A DNA stretch of 64,000 nucleotides, taken from contig JNEN01001258.1 in the NCBI GenBank assembly GCA_000697355.1, positions 124,001 to 188,000 of the forward strand, written 5' to 3'. The notes beneath the pieces are model-generated. The model ran no database searches. It saw only the letters and a list, made by a program, of their open reading frames with translations, and was not told where the DNA came from. The position numbers and the translations under genes are program-made. Source of the stretch: Syncephalastrum monosporum B8922 (lineage: Eukaryota > Mucoromycota > Mucoromycetes > Mucorales > Syncephalastraceae). Below, in pieces: positions 13,935 through 26,372 of this stretch (the stretch's first letter is position 1; every line of letters starts with the position of its first letter).

Positions 13935-15955
13935 ACAATGATCCCACTTCATAAAGCAACACGGGGTCTCTCTGAATGAAAACGTCATAGCATGTCTTTA
14001 GCCATCATCTAAGCCTGCGCTATTGCTTTGGTTTGGTGTGATCGTCAACATTTTTTATTCTTTATTTTTGCCCCTGGTGCCAGTATCCCCCAAACCACCT
14101 CCCCCCCCTCCCAAGAATTTGTCCTACATCAGCAAAGTTGAGTAGCCCAGTCCCAGAAAGATATGAGAGTCACCAACAGGGCAAGGAAGATCCGTGCACG
14201 GCATTCCAGGAAAAATAAGTCTTACCGTTAACTATAACCCAGAGGATGGTAAGACAGAAAATTGTCAACTATCTGTCATTCGAGTAAATTCTAAAATATA
14301 GTTCTGGTATCTCATGCAGATATACATGGCATATCAGGATACATACATATAGACAGTAACATCATATTAATAGGATGCCATGAGATTACAAATGTAACTT
14401 GTGATAAAGTAATACACAACAAGCAGCATGTAGGTATGCCATCACCAGAGTAACATTCTCAGCCTTCGTACTAGAGGCAACCTCACCTTGTCTCCAAGAT
14501 ATATATGTGTACATGTGTGTACGTCTTCATTAGAAAAGAAAACTTTGGGTAAGCTGCAGCAAGCCATTCTGGTCAATTTACGATATGGCGTTTCTAGGGA
14601 ATGAGCCATGCGCATACGAAAAGGGACGTTAATCTTGATCGAACGAGGGCGTTGAAACGCCCCGTGGCGAATATGTGCGTACATATGAACCCCCTCTTTC
14701 CTTTGTGCTTTCTTTCGTCGTTCCTCCCTCACGAACCAGTACGATAAAATAGAATGTTCCCTGACCAAATTGACGATGAGGCCAAGCCCAACAAGGTGTG
14801 CATCGTACCAAGTTGGATCCAAGGAGGTGTGGAGTACACATTGTCGCTTGCATTGCATGTCCCGCATCCATCCGTATGTGTCCATGCATATCGAGATGCC
14901 TTCTGTTATTTTACAGAAAGCCTTGCACTCAGCAGTACAAGATGTGTGTACGTAGTAGGCTCAAGCCCACCGGGGGCTATATTGTACATAATACAACCGC
15001 GAATCGGATGTTTGCTGAAAAAAGGTTTAAGATAGCACAAAATAAGGCGTAAAGTATAACTTTGAACTGATCTTCCAATGGTGCTTGCTGTGCTTAATCC
15101 CCTCCTTTGGCTTTGGATACATGCACGCTTCATTAATTTGGTGTTGGTTCACAAGGGTGACAACCATAAATTTGGCTTTTCTCGGTATGCATCTGTCAGG
15201 AAAAGAGTTAAAGTTCCTTTATGTTCTCTAAAGTAATTCTAGACCGATGCAGCCATACCTTGATACATTTGAAAAGTTAAAATGTTTAACGACACAAATA
15301 CCAAAAAAAAACAAAAAAAAGAAAAAGAAAAAGGAAGAAAAAGCTTGAGCGTGCACGGATGCTGCGAAATGTTCAACTCAAATCTTACGGCCGATCTACT
15401 CAAAATATCATACACTATTGTTTCCATCGGTTTCTTTCCTTAGCAGATAATACAATATATATATCAAATGTTCTATATGCCTTTGTCCCTATAAATTATT
15501 TAAAATACTTGGTGGTAATAAAGCGACCAAGCAAACATGGTTATACTGGTGTTCCTCATGCACGATTTTACGGTTAAATGGAACGATGGAAAGTCGGGGG
15601 GGGGGAGCCGACCCATACCGCTGGGTTACGCTATTATCGTTCACGCTATATGTCTCCTTTGGACCAGGCTGCAGCGACATCACCCCATAACAAGCACATA
15701 GATTTATCATATTTTCCGGCCACAACAGATTCAAGGAAACCGTCCAAATTAAAATTGCTTCGCAAAGAAATGAGCTCACAAGTCAATATTATGTCTAAGT
15801 CTCGCTCTCGCTTGTACATATTATTCAATTTCTTTGGATCATATTAGACAGGCATAATTATATTAAACATTGCTGCAATTTTTGTGGTATGTACGTATCT
15901 ATCACGTGAGTATATACATGAGCTAGCTATACTTAGATGACTATGCTGCGACTAT
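13935..15955. other. Gene-poor region
   Basis: AT-rich stretches alternate with C-runs (14100-14112) and a G-run at 15597-15606. The longest frame (14442-14885 minus, 147 codons) is cysteine- and arginine-rich with no family resemblance and poor codon bias. Nothing here is supported as a gene. Confidence 0.6.
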
Positions 15956-18088
15956 TTAGTCCTTGTTACTTGCTCTACTAGTAGGGATATTATGAGACGC
16001 ATTCGTGATGATATTGGAAGTAGACGGTGGTATGGATGTGCTGGTGGGATCATCATAAGACGTTGCAGAAATGGGGCCGGATAGGTCGGCATCCATGTCA
16101 CTGACACTGGCTGTCTCAAAATCTTGAAGGCCAAATGGCCGCATACGAGAAGCGAAGATAACAATAATACCCGCGAGTGCCAATGCCGTCATGGAAAGTG
16201 CCTTCTGAACTTCGGTGTAGGCGTGAACCACACCCTCGAACTGCTCCGTGGGTAGCGACAGAATGTAATCAATGTCGGCGATAATCCGGCCAAGGTCGTA
16301 GTCACCTGGAACATTTTCGATGATTTTTGTGGGAAGCATTGTATTCCAAATAGCACCTGCCATCGACGAGCCCATGCTTGCCGCAATGCTTCCGCCAACA
16401 GACATTAACGCGGTGACGATGGCAAGGTCTAATTTGCGTGTGTGAGTTGCTTGTGAGGGGGGTTTAATAACATACCGTCATGGGAGACACAGCTCTGCGC
16501 AGTGACCGTGGAGGGGATGGTTATGATACCAGAGGCGACACCGGCAAGCGTCTGCGACGCGGCAACGATTAAATCTGACGTGCCAGGCGAGCGGGCATAT
16601 ATCATCATTGCGACGGAAATTATAAGACAACCGACGCCGATAAAGATATACATCCGCCACTGGCTCGTAAAGAGTCTCATTAGGTAGCCAATGAGCATCT
16701 GCACGACAATAAAACCGACCGAGTAGCCGCGCTCGAGGTATGTTGCTCTCTGTGGGCTGGCCCTACGCGTGACCTGAAGAAAGGTCGTGAAGAATTGCCA
16801 GTTTACTGCTGATACCATTGTGATGACGGAAAGGATGAGGATGGCGTATTTGGCGGTTCTGAGTGCATCGTTTTCAGGCCATATCAGACGTGACATGACA
16901 GGTAGAAGCGGACGTGTGGCATACCGGGTTTCCCACACACACAAAGCAATCCACGTTATCAGGCCAGCAAAGAGTGTACCCAGCGTAATGGCTACAGAGA
17001 GGTTTAATTCTGATGCAGCTGAAGCGGATTTATACGTGTACTTACGCGACAACCAGCCTCCCCAGTGCGAGACAGCAAGGACAGGCGGAATTAGGGTCAG
17101 GCACAAGGCCGTGACGAGGAGAATACTGCCTACCAAATCTATTTCATCCATCCAATGCGCTCGCTGGCTGTCTTCAGGCGTAACAGTGTTCAAAAGTGGC
17201 TGCGACTCTTGCTTGTAGGTACGATTAACTTTAAGAGTGACGTTCCAGAGACCGAGGAGGAGAGGTGCTCCCATCACCGCCATGAGGATGGGCAGCATAC
17301 CGTACACCCAGCGCCATTGACCGTGATTTAGGAGAATCTGTGCGACATAGGGAGCCAGCAGATAACAAACGAGGCTCGGTCCGTCATAGAGACCCCGAAA
17401 AAGACCGCGATTTGCCACACTGGTCATGTCTTCCCCAAGTGATCAGTCGAAAATAAATAGCAGCGGGTCACGCACCCTAGAATAGTTATCAAAGAATTAC
17501 CTCCGATCAAGATAGGGCCAAGCACCATGGTGCCGGACGAGCCAAAGGCATAGATGATTTGTCCAACCTAGGGCGTAAATGTGAGACACGTCAGGACGTT
17601 GTATCAACAAACAGCTCTGTTGTGCTAATACATGAGGTATTGTGAAGGTTTGAGAAACAACATACCATGAGGGTTGTGTAGGTATTGGCAATGGCCATAA
17701 CAATAAAGGCGAGGGAATAGATCACGATGGATAGGGTATATGCCTCAGCACGACCGATACGGTCGCAGAGTTTGGAATACATGGGTAAAAGAGCAGTCTG
17801 GAGGATGGACACGATGGTAAAGAGGATGCTGGAGATGTGGTTGGCGCCGAACATGCTGGTGACGTTAGGTGTAATGCTAAGCACCATATTTCCTTCCCAA
17901 GTTATGGCGCATGAAAGCAGGACAAGGCTGAATCAAGTTAAACATGTATCAGGAATTGTTATTGATTGTATTCGTCGAAAAAATGAACGCGTTAACAAGG
18001 CGTACCCTGAGAAAATAAGGATTCTGTCCGTTCTCGTCCAAACGACTTTATAAAGCTCGACCTTCTTAACACCATCCTTAAGAGGCAT
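15956..18088 (-). CDS. Siderophore-iron-type MFS transporter (ARN/Sit family)
   Basis: Start at 18088 (MPLKDGVKKVELYKVVWTR), followed by a transmembrane-rich frame over seven or so exons to the stop at 15956. The order of segments is that of the fungal ARN/SIT family: charged N terminus, SITPNVTSMFGA, IYAFGSSGTMVLGPILIG, DMTSVANRGLFRGLYD, GQWRWVYGM, a long central loop, then LMSVGGSIAASMGSSMAGAIW near the end. Introns at the ILIG/DMTS, GWLS/PITLG and SCVSHD/LAIV junctions are needed to keep frame. The expected role is proton-coupled import of ferric siderophores across the plasma or vesicle membrane; the substrate cannot be read from sequence. About a dozen hydrophobic segments are visible. 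Confidence 0.85.
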
Positions 18089-18516
18089 GGTGAGGGTAGA
18101 ACTGACAGGTGTAGAACTGTATAAAATGTGAAGAGAGAGAGAGGAAATAGAAAAAGGAACGCATTGCGTCAATAATTTATGTGTGCGCAACGGGATTGCC
18201 ATGTGCACCACTGAGTCTGAATGCTTTTTTTTTCGTTATCAGATCATCTTGATTTAAAAACATGGTACATCTTTAATGCAAGGAGCAATGACCCCTCTGT
18301 GTCTGTGCGCTACGGTGGAGTGCAGGTAAGCCAGGGTTTAAAACGCAAAAAAGGGGGATCCTAAGGGGGATAGGATGAAGAGGGAAGTAAGTTACGCGAG
18401 GGAGGTTAACAATGGAAGATCTGCGGGGTAAACAAATGGCGTTAGACGAGGAAAACAGTGATTAGAGTCAAAAGACGGAGAGTATGAAAACGGCAGAAGA
18501 AGGGGTTTGCCATTGC
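18089..18516. other. Intergenic, no gene seen
   Basis: Spacer of 428 bp between the MFS start and the Rab18 stop. It holds a short purine tract and the transporter's 5' flank; nothing else is recognised. Confidence 0.7.
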
Positions 18517-19490
18517 CTAGCAGCTGCATGCATCATTGCCACTGCTGGAGAAGGTATTGCTTCCTGAAGAGACGCGAACATTGGAGTCACCGGATGATTG
18601 CTTTTGCCAGAGGCTAGGTGTCTCTATGATCTGTACCATGTGTGAGAAGCAATAATACTCCATAGGGTTTATTTCTACCCTACCTTGGTGACGAGTTCTT
18701 CGAAAGCGTCCTTTACCGCAACATTGGTCTTTGCACTGCATTCAATGAAGAGGGTCTGGAGTTTGCGTGCCATCTCAGCGCCTTCGTCATAGCTAACTAC
18801 CCTCGATGCATCCTTTAAGAAAGTTAGGTGCGAAGATGTGTGCCGAAAGACCACTCACCTTGTCAACTTTGTTTCCAATGAGCATTTTGACGACGTCGGG
18901 GCTCGAACAGTAAGTGTTAATTTCGTTCCACCAAGTCTTCAAGGCGTCAAATGTTTCGCGATTTGTGACATCATAAACTACAAAAGTAAGCCTTGGGGTC
19001 AGAAGGGATATACACACGCATGGCACGTTGCCTTGGCAAAATTCCGACAAGACATATGGAGTATAAAATAGAGAAAACCGATAGAATACCGAGGATAACA
19101 CCTTGTGCGCCGCGATAGTAAGAAGAAGTTAAGGTTCGGAAGCGCTCCTGACCGGCTGTGTCCTTATTTGTCATGACCAAGCGTTAGCTGAATAAGGATG
19201 GATAAGACAACATGTAGACTTGCCCATATAGTGAGTTTGTATCGCTCTCCATTGATTTCCATCATGCTGACCTTGAAGTCGACGCCTAATAGCGCTATGG
19301 TTTAAGTCCAAGGAAAGCCATAAAGGCGGCGAGAGTAGATCAAAGAAGAAAAAAGAGATTTACCGATCGTCGCTGAAACTTCCTCTTGAGAAAGAAAAGT
19401 ATCGTCTGTAAAACGTAGAAGAAGAGAGCTTTTTCCTACACCAGAGTTTCCAATGAGGAGTGTTTTGAGAGTTGGGATTTCATTTGCCAT
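18517..19490 (-). CDS. Rab18-like small GTPase
   Basis: Five or more exons. Motifs in order: [19 protein letters not shown] (P-loop and start of switch I), SATIG, then VDFKV and a [24 protein letters not shown] switch [29 protein letters not shown], and ECSAKTN in the final G motif. The combination [22 protein letters not shown] and [16 protein letters not shown] is most like Rab18. The protein ends ACSC, a CXC prenylation signal for double geranylgeranylation. Rab18 acts at the ER and lipid droplets in animals and plants. Downstream sequence after the G domain is serine-rich and variable. Confidence 0.9.
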
Positions 19491-19748
19491 GATCGTCGTG
19501 GAAAACCGAGAACATATACATGAACATGGACGCGTGCATAATACGAAACAACTCCGCTTGTGCCCCCCCCATTGTTATGAAAATTGCATGACGTTGCAAT
19601 GGTGTCGATTCTTAAATTTGAGCATGTGTTGATATGCCTGGGGATGCAGACATACAGAAAGAGCGCTAATTGACTATGTCGTTCTGAGCGAGGAGGAAGC
19701 GGTCCATGGCGAGAGAGAGAGAGAGAGGGAGGGAGGGAGAGAGGTTAT

Positions 19749-21238
19749 TTAAAGCTTGCTCTCCAGCTTGGCTTCGGCCCACCAGGATTTGCGGCTGGAA
19801 TGGTCGAGAAGGAACTCCTTGGGGAACCAGTCATCGAGTGGCTGTGCCGTCAGAAGCTGTGCAAGGGCACGCCCACTCAAGTAGGTGCGAGGCATACCTA
19901 GATATTTACATGTCAGTGTGCGTGGTGTTAATGCCCTCTTCAATTACCATGGCCCGTGAAACCAGCCGCAACGTATTGGCCGTGGACACCGCGAGACGAG
20001 ATATCAGCCAAATGGCCAACAAGCGGTAAACGATCACGAGTGAAGCCCATGACGCCGACCCACTCTTTTTCAACAGGCGCCTCGAGGACATCGCGCATAA
20101 AGGTGTTGAGGGCCTGGGAGACGGCGGTGTTGAGGCTAGAGTCATCATCTTCGTACTCTTGCTTGGAAGGGACAATGTCACGCATACCACCCATGATGAG
20201 GTCGCCGTTAGGACGACAGGAGAGGTACTGATAGCCATAGTTCGCACTCACGACATACTCGAGCTTGTGAGCGGACTTTGTAGAGCTCGTGACCTGGTTA
20301 CGCACGGGTTTGAGGACGGGCTTCAGTTCGGGGAGCAGATGCGGGGTCCAGGCATTGGTGCAGAAAGCAACACGGCGAGCACGGATGGGGCCACGCGAAG
20401 TATAGACAGTGTTGTTGTTGTCTACATGCTCGACGCGGGTGTGCGTGGCCAGGTAGGGCTTGTTGGGGTGGGCCATGACCTGGCGAGCCAGGCAGAAGAC
20501 GATCTTGGCTGCCCAGGCGATGGCGGTCGTGCGAACGTGGAGGCCACCAAATCGGAACAAGGGCAGCGTGGGAAGCATCTGCTGGAGCTGATCGGGCTCC
20601 AGAACGTTGATATCGTCCACAAGGCTCGCGAGCCGTTTCGCACCGGCGAGCGCATGAGCAGCTTCTTGCGGCGAGGACCAGGCAATGATGGTGCCCTTGG
20701 TCCAGGTCAGCTCTGGATCAAAGGCGCCCTGGTCCTTGTCGCTGTGCTTGTCCAGAAAATCAGACAGCATCTCGGTATTGCGGTAGTCAAACTGGATCAT
20801 TCGTTCAGCAGATTCCTCGCCATAGTCTTGGGTCATTTTCTCAAAATCATCGTTCAGGCCAGGACTGATGATACCGCCTACATGACAAGAGATAAATATG
20901 CAGGCATAATTTTTCTAAATTCATCAAGGTACACCTACCATTACGACCGGTGGCGCCACTCGAAACGCCGCGGGCGTCGACGATCACGACTTTGAGATCA
21001 GGGCGGAATTGCTGAAGCCAGTACGCCGTGGACATGCCAGTCAAACCAGCTGCAATTGCAAATGGGGAAGGCGGCGATGCTCGATCAGCATGGAATGCGA
21101 TTATGGTCTAAATTATGAAGACACATTACCTCCCACGATGACAATGTCGGCCTCAGCAGGCAGCGGGTCCGGGTTGGGGGCCTGGTAGGGAGCGTCTTGG
21201 AGCCAGTAGGATGATGTGCTTACAGGGTTCAGATGCAT
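19749..21238 (-). CDS. Peroxisomal FAD-dependent oxidoreductase (DAO family)
   Basis: Starts at 21238 (MHLNPVSTSSYWLQDAP), stop at 19749. Exon 1 ends in ADIVIVGG and the next exon gives AGLTGMSTAYWL, together forming the Rossmann GxGxxG-type FAD-binding motif; VVIVDARGVSSGATGRNGG follows as the DAO second motif. Further visible segments are GGLHVRT and GVMGFTRDRLPLVGHL near the C terminus and YVAAGFTGHGMPR, which closes the FAD site in amine and amino-acid oxidases. The protein ends ESKL, a canonical PTS1, so peroxisomal import is predicted. Substrate (a D- or N-methyl amino acid or polyamine derivative) is unknown. Size about 465 residues, normal for the family. Confidence 0.88.
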
Positions 21239-21998
21239 CAGGGGAAAAGCTTTAACAGGTTCACACACAAGAGCGCTGTCGCCGACTCATTTTTTTCAGC
21301 GAGATATAGATCGTATGCAAATGACCGAGTTCCGGGGAAGCTTATTGTACAGCGCTGTAAAGCACTGTGACGGTGGCTATTTCGTGTTGTCATAAAGATT
21401 AGATCGGATGTCATTACACGTTATCTCTCGGCAGCATGCATGCCTTTCTGACCGAATTGCCGGATTCATTTTACATCATGTAGCATACACTACATCCGGG
21501 GTTTCGGGGTATGTTTGCCACTGGTGTTTTGCGTCTTCAGGCACGAACTCCCGTAGCCCATGCTATATACATTTCATTTCAAACATGCATCGACGCTTTA
21601 GTCGTGAGAAAACCGTGTAACGCGGACGGGCGATACGACAGAATTTCACGCTTTTTCTTGTTTGGGGCAATAGGGTGTCAAAAACAAAAGAATTGCTCGT
21701 TGCCTTAAAAGGAAAGCCTGGCCACACGACTGAGAAGAATCATTTTTCGTTGCCATAATGGCACCTTTTCGCTGGATACTGAAGCGTGAGTAGATATTCG
21801 AATGAACCACTTTTATCAGCAAGCACTTTTCTCTGTGTGCTCAGTAGGCAGGCAGCTGATTCTTTTCTTCTCGAGGCGTAAAGTAAAGGGGGGATATGAT
21901 TGGCTGAATGGCTGAGGTGTGACTTGCGAAAGTAGAATGACCATCGAGTCCCAAGTTTGGTGGAGCATGTCAAAGGACAAAAAGAGAGAGGATAAACT
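21239..21998. other. Divergent promoter region, no gene seen
   Basis: Separates the minus-strand oxidoreductase from the plus-strand PPR gene. The minus-strand frame at 21740-22198 overlaps the PPR start antisense and shows no family signature. Confidence 0.65.
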
Positions 21999-23075
21999 AT
22001 GCGGCCCCACAGCCGCCCACTACTCCAATGGATGTTGACAACACGTCCCAAGATACCCCGGCTTTTCTCGCTGATTCCGCGGCGTTGCCAAGCGTGCGGC
22101 TGTCCGCAAGTCCATCCATACGCATTTCTTTCGAGCTTGACGCCCAACCGCAACAGTGCATCGCGGAGGATCATTGAATTGGCCAGGGAGGGCCGCACAA
22201 GAGAAGCACTATCGTGTTATCTGAGAGAAACAGAAGCAAAGAGGAATGATGTACACCACCCACGGCCAAGTGAGGAAGCACGAGCGCAGGTGATGCGATT
22301 ATTGTATCGCAAATCAAACTTGGCTGGCCTTTATGCGCTGCACCTCGACGATCTCCAGAGCACGGAGCCATGGTCACGCCGATATACCCGGGCACAGAGG
22401 TACCTTTATGCCATGCTGACCCGCCTCGTGATTGACCGCAAATACGAACCGACGAAGGTCATTGCCCTCTTGGAAACCATGGAAGAATACGCCGTGCCTG
22501 TGAACGTGGTGATATACAACATGGTTCTTGAGCTTCATATCCGCCGAGGCATCCGGAGTCACGTCGAAGCCGCCTTTGATGCTCTGACAAGTGCTACGCT
22601 ACCCAACGCCTACACGTACGCTCTCTTGCTGCGTTTCTACGGCGACCGCCGTGATCTGGACCAAGTCGCAAAATACCTCGACCACATGAACCGCAACGGC
22701 GTGCGACCCGACAAGTGCATCGTCAGCGTCTTGGTCTTTCACGTCTTTTGCAAGGCACGGCAGTACGAGCTGGGAAAGCTATTCGTAAAGGAAGTCTACA
22801 CCTACGGCAAAGACGAACGCGAGCTCATCACACGCACCCACCGCGACTTTCTGCTAAAGCGCATTGCAGAGTTGCAAGCGCAGCGCCTAAAGAAGACGCG
22901 CAGTCGCTCTCTGTGGCAAGCACGCAGGCAGCGTCGCATCCTACGCTCCAAGTGGGAAATGCGCCAAGTGCGTGAGTCAGAGTCACCCGTGCCAGAATTA
23001 TCATCTCCATTAGAACAAAAGTCCCACGTAGTATCCTCCTCCACTCTGACAGACAATGTTCCTGCAATAACATAA
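21999..23075 (+). CDS. PPR-repeat protein, probably mitochondrial
   Basis: Single exon of 358 codons. The N terminus is arginine-rich and free of acidic residues, as expected for a mitochondrial targeting sequence. Between residues about 140 and 270 are helical pairs of the pentatricopeptide type: VIALLETMEEYAVPVNVVIY, then VEAAFDALTSATLPNAYTY and LDQVAKYLDHMNRNGVRPDK, spaced about 35 residues apart. The C-terminal third is strongly basic (RRQRRILRSKW). PPR proteins bind organellar RNA and act in mitochondrial RNA processing or translation. The specific target is unknown. The absence of introns is unusual among its neighbours. Confidence 0.8.
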   Translation: MRPHSRPLLQWMLTTRPKIPRLFSLIPRRCQACGCPQVHPYAFLSSLTPNRNSASRRIIELAREGRTREALSCYLRETEAKRNDVHHPRPSEEARAQVMRLLYRKSNLAGLYALHLDDLQSTEPWSRRYTRAQRYLYAMLTRLVIDRKYEPTKVIALLETMEEYAVPVNVVIYNMVLELHIRRGIRSHVEAAFDALTSATLPNAYTYALLLRFYGDRRDLDQVAKYLDHMNRNGVRPDKCIVSVLVFHVFCKARQYELGKLFVKEVYTYGKDERELITRTHRDFLLKRIAELQAQRLKKTRSRSLWQARRQRRILRSKWEMRQVRESESPVPELSSPLEQKSHVVSSSTLTDNVPAIT

Positions 23076-23476
23076 TTCAATTCTACCTTCACTTATAATC
23101 TCCATCGAATTGCACAGCACAAGGAAAGGCTGCTGCTGCTGCTGCTGCTGCTGCTAAAGGGACTTATGCGAAGAGCGGGGGGGGGGAGATCAGCTTTGAC
23201 ACAAATCAACAAAGTAAAGCCATGTATGCAATGCCCCAGTCCGTTAGAACGTGCATAAACCTTCATCTTTACAACCATGCATACCTTCACTCATTTACAG
23301 TATACTTTCACGCTCAATCAGCGTGCGCCAACTTTACAGTGACAGACGGAAACATTGTTCATAAAAATAAGCAGAGCAAGACACGATGAATCGAGGAATG
23401 ACATGAAAGAAAGGGTAGTTGCTTTATTTTTTCTTTTTCTTTTTTTGGCTTACAGAACGATGAGAGTAGATCATGT
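23076..23476. other. Convergent 3' region with CTG repeat
   Basis: Lies between the stops of the PPR gene and the glutamine synthetase. Contains (CTG)9 at 23129-23155, a G-run at 23178-23187 and a T-rich stretch near 23420-23445. No gene. Confidence 0.8.
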
Positions 23477-25987
23477 TTAGATGTTCAAGAAAAGTTCAGT
23501 GTACTTGGGCAGGGGCCACAATTTGTCTGATACAGACTTCTCGAGTTGGTCGGCAAGGACGCGGGTGGCCTCCATGGCAGGCAAGACTTCGTCCGAAGCA
23601 AAGAAGGCAAGCTCCTCAATATCCTCAAGGGCGTTCATCTTGTTGGCGACCTCCTCGAGGGTCTTGACCTTGTCCTGGAGCTGCGAGACGACAGGGGTGA
23701 GCTCCTTGAGAAGCTTGACCTCGGGCTCGTCGAGACCCAGATCCTTGAGCTTGGCGGCTGCGTCGGCAAGCTCGGCGCGGTACGCATATGCGGCGGGCAG
23801 GACCTGCTGCACCACGAGTGTGTACATGGTCTGGGCCTCAATCATGACGTCCTTGGCATATTTCTCCATCAGAATGTGGAAGCGCGACTGGAGCTCAGCC
23901 TCGGAGAAAACACCGGTGTTGCGGAGCATGTCGGCATTGTGCTTCTCGAGCAGGCGCTTGAAGGCGTCGGGACTCTTTGTGATGTTGGGCAGGCCGCGCT
24001 TAGCAGCCTCCTGGAGCCACTCCTCGGAGTAATTGTCGCCCTCGAAGCGAACCTTCTTGGTCTTGATAATGTACTCGCGAATGACGGCGAGCTGCTCTTC
24101 CTTGGACGCGACAGGCTTGTCGCCAGCCTGCTTGCGGAGCGCGGCAGCCACCTCCTGGAGAGTGGACGCGATGGCCGAGTTGAGGAGCGAGACGGGGAAT
24201 GACACGGACTGCTTGGAGCCGACGGCACGGAACTCAAACTTGTTGCCGGTGAAGGCGAAAGGCGAGGTGCGGTTACGATCGGTCAGGTCACGCGCAATGG
24301 CGGGGAGGGTCGCGACCTTGAGGTCGAGGACGGTGCCCTTGACACGGACGTCCTGGAGCTGGGTGCCTGTAGCATCGTAGTTGACGGGACGGCCCTCCTC
24401 GATGGCGTTGAGGACCTCGTTGAGCTGGCTGCCCAAGAAGACGGAGATGATGCCAGGGGGAGCCTCGTGGGCACCGAGACGGTGGTCGTTCGAGGCGGAG
24501 GCGATACCGGCGCGGAGAAGATCACCGTGGTCCTGCACGGCCTTGAGGACTGCAACGAGGAAGATCAGGAAACGGTAGTTCTCCTCGGGCTTGGCCGAGG
24601 GGTCGAGCATGTTGTCACCGCGGTCGGACGACATACTCCAGTTGCAGTGCTTGCCGGAGCCGTTGACACCGCGGAAGGGCTTCTCGTGGAAAAGGACCTT
24701 GAGCTTGTGGCGATGGGCAATGCGGTGGAGGACGTCCATGGTCAACATGTTGTGGTCGACGGCCAGCATGGCCTCCTCAAAGATGGGGGCGACCTCGAAC
24801 TGGGCAGGGGCGACCTCGTTGTGGCGGGTCTTGATAGGGACACCAAGCTTGGCGAGCTCGTACTCGCACTCGCTGATGGCAGCCAGGACACGGGTCGGGA
24901 TCTTGCCAAAATAGTGGTCCTCGAGCTGCTGATGGCGCGGGGGCAGACCACCGACAAGCGTGCGGCCGGTGATCTTGAGATCAGGGCGGAGGGTGTACAG
25001 ACCACGGTCGATCAAGAAGTATTCCTGCTCGGTACCAAGGGTGGTGAACATGTGCTTAGGTCGAGGATGGTCTACGCGAAATGTCAGTCTGTTTTATTCT
25101 CTCGTTCTCCCATTCCCCATTTCGCCTCTCCTTTTCTTTTATTAACCTACCCTCATCATATTCTTCAATCAGGCTCAGAACGTCCAGAGCAGCCTTGTTC
25201 AGGACCTCGGACGAGCGCAGCAGAACGGACTTTTCATCGAGGGCCTCGCCGTTGTAAGAGATGAAGACAGAAGGGATATAGAGAATGGCGGTGCCGTGCG
25301 GACCTTCCTGGATGAACATCGGGCTAGAATAAAGTTTCGCATCAGGTTATCTTGATCTTATCGTGCATGGATCAAAAGTGAGAGAGGCTACCTCTTGGTG
25401 TCCCAGACGGTGTAACCACGGGCCTCGAAGGTGGTGCGCATGCCACCGGAGGGGAAGGACGAGGCATCAGGCTCGGACTGCAGGAGCTGCGAGCCGGAGA
25501 AGGTCTCGAGCGCAGTAACCTATCAATAATAAACAAACAAGAATAACGACAACAGAGTAAATACAACAAGACGTCTATTTGTGTGATGTTCGTTTAAATT
25601 AGCACTGTCACTTGCCTCCTCAAATCCATTGGCGAAGCTGCTCTTCAAAGTCAGGAATGAGTCATGCTTCTCAGCGGTGGAGTCGGTCATGGGCTGGAAC
25701 CAGTGCGTGAAGTGGGTGGCGCCGCGCTCGATGGCCCACACCTTGACGGCGTGCGCAATAGCGTCGGCCGTCTGCTTGTCCAGCGTGAGATTGCCACGCA
25801 GCTGGTTCAGGAAGCTGCGGAAGACGGGCTTGGGCAGGTGCTTGCCCATTTCCTTGAGCGAAAACACATTCTGTCCAAAGATCTCAGAGACGCTCTGGAG
25901 TTGGCCATTGCTCTCAGGGAACGCAATGTTGCGGGGTGCCTTGGTCAGGCTCTCGACCACCGTGTTGATGCGGGCTTGGTGTGTCAT
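23477..25987 (-). CDS. Type III glutamine synthetase (GSIII)
   Basis: About 710 residues over four exons, start 25987 and stop 23477; the last exon (about 23477-25073) carries most of the protein. The N-terminal domain shows [11 protein letters not shown] and [20 protein letters not shown], distinctive for GSIII. Catalytic-core motifs follow: [46 protein letters not shown], and [11 protein letters not shown]. The length is near that of GSIII enzymes (about 700-730) and nearly twice that of the GSII usual in fungi. It forms glutamine from glutamate, ammonia and ATP in the cytosol. Codon use is strongly biased to C/G-ending codons, implying high expression. Confidence 0.95.
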
Positions 25988-26372
25988 TGAGGTTGGAGGA
26001 AGTTTTTTTCTTTTCTTGCGAAAAAAAAAAGAAAGAGAAGTAGATAAGAAGAGTTGTCAAAAAGGACGCGTCTCTCTAGTCTGATTTGTTGTTCGAATTA
26101 TTTTTTTGCCGGCGCCCTACTGAATGTCACTTTCAATTCGTCCTTTTCCTCCCTCCTCCTTCCGGGGCTGATCGTGACACAAAATGACACATACACACGC
26201 AAATATAACTTTTTCCTTTTCCCTTTTCCCTTTTTTTTTTTTAATGGCAGGATCCTATTCTTTCAGGTGTAGCCGGAATATATCTGGGACATGTCTATAT
26301 TTCCTCGCCCCGCCCTCCCCCCGGGCCCGCCTCCGTTCCCCTTTTAATCCTATTTTGTTATCTGTTATCTAT
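25988..26372. other. GSIII upstream region, no gene seen
   Basis: Pyrimidine-rich DNA on the plus strand with T-runs near 26010 and 26225-26240, between the GSIII start and the NDUFAF7 stop. No gene is seen. Confidence 0.7.

Noticed and set aside
14442..14885. A 147-codon minus-strand frame
   Set aside because: Composition is random-like (rich in C, M, R, H) with no motif; other frames over the same DNA are equally open.
20159..20995. A 278-codon plus-strand frame opposite the FAD oxidoreductase
   Set aside because: Antisense shadow of a conserved coding exon; no motifs of its own.
23546..24202. Long plus-strand frames opposite the glutamine synthetase
   Set aside because: They are antisense shadows caused by strong G/C third-position bias of GSIII; the minus strand carries the enzyme motifs.
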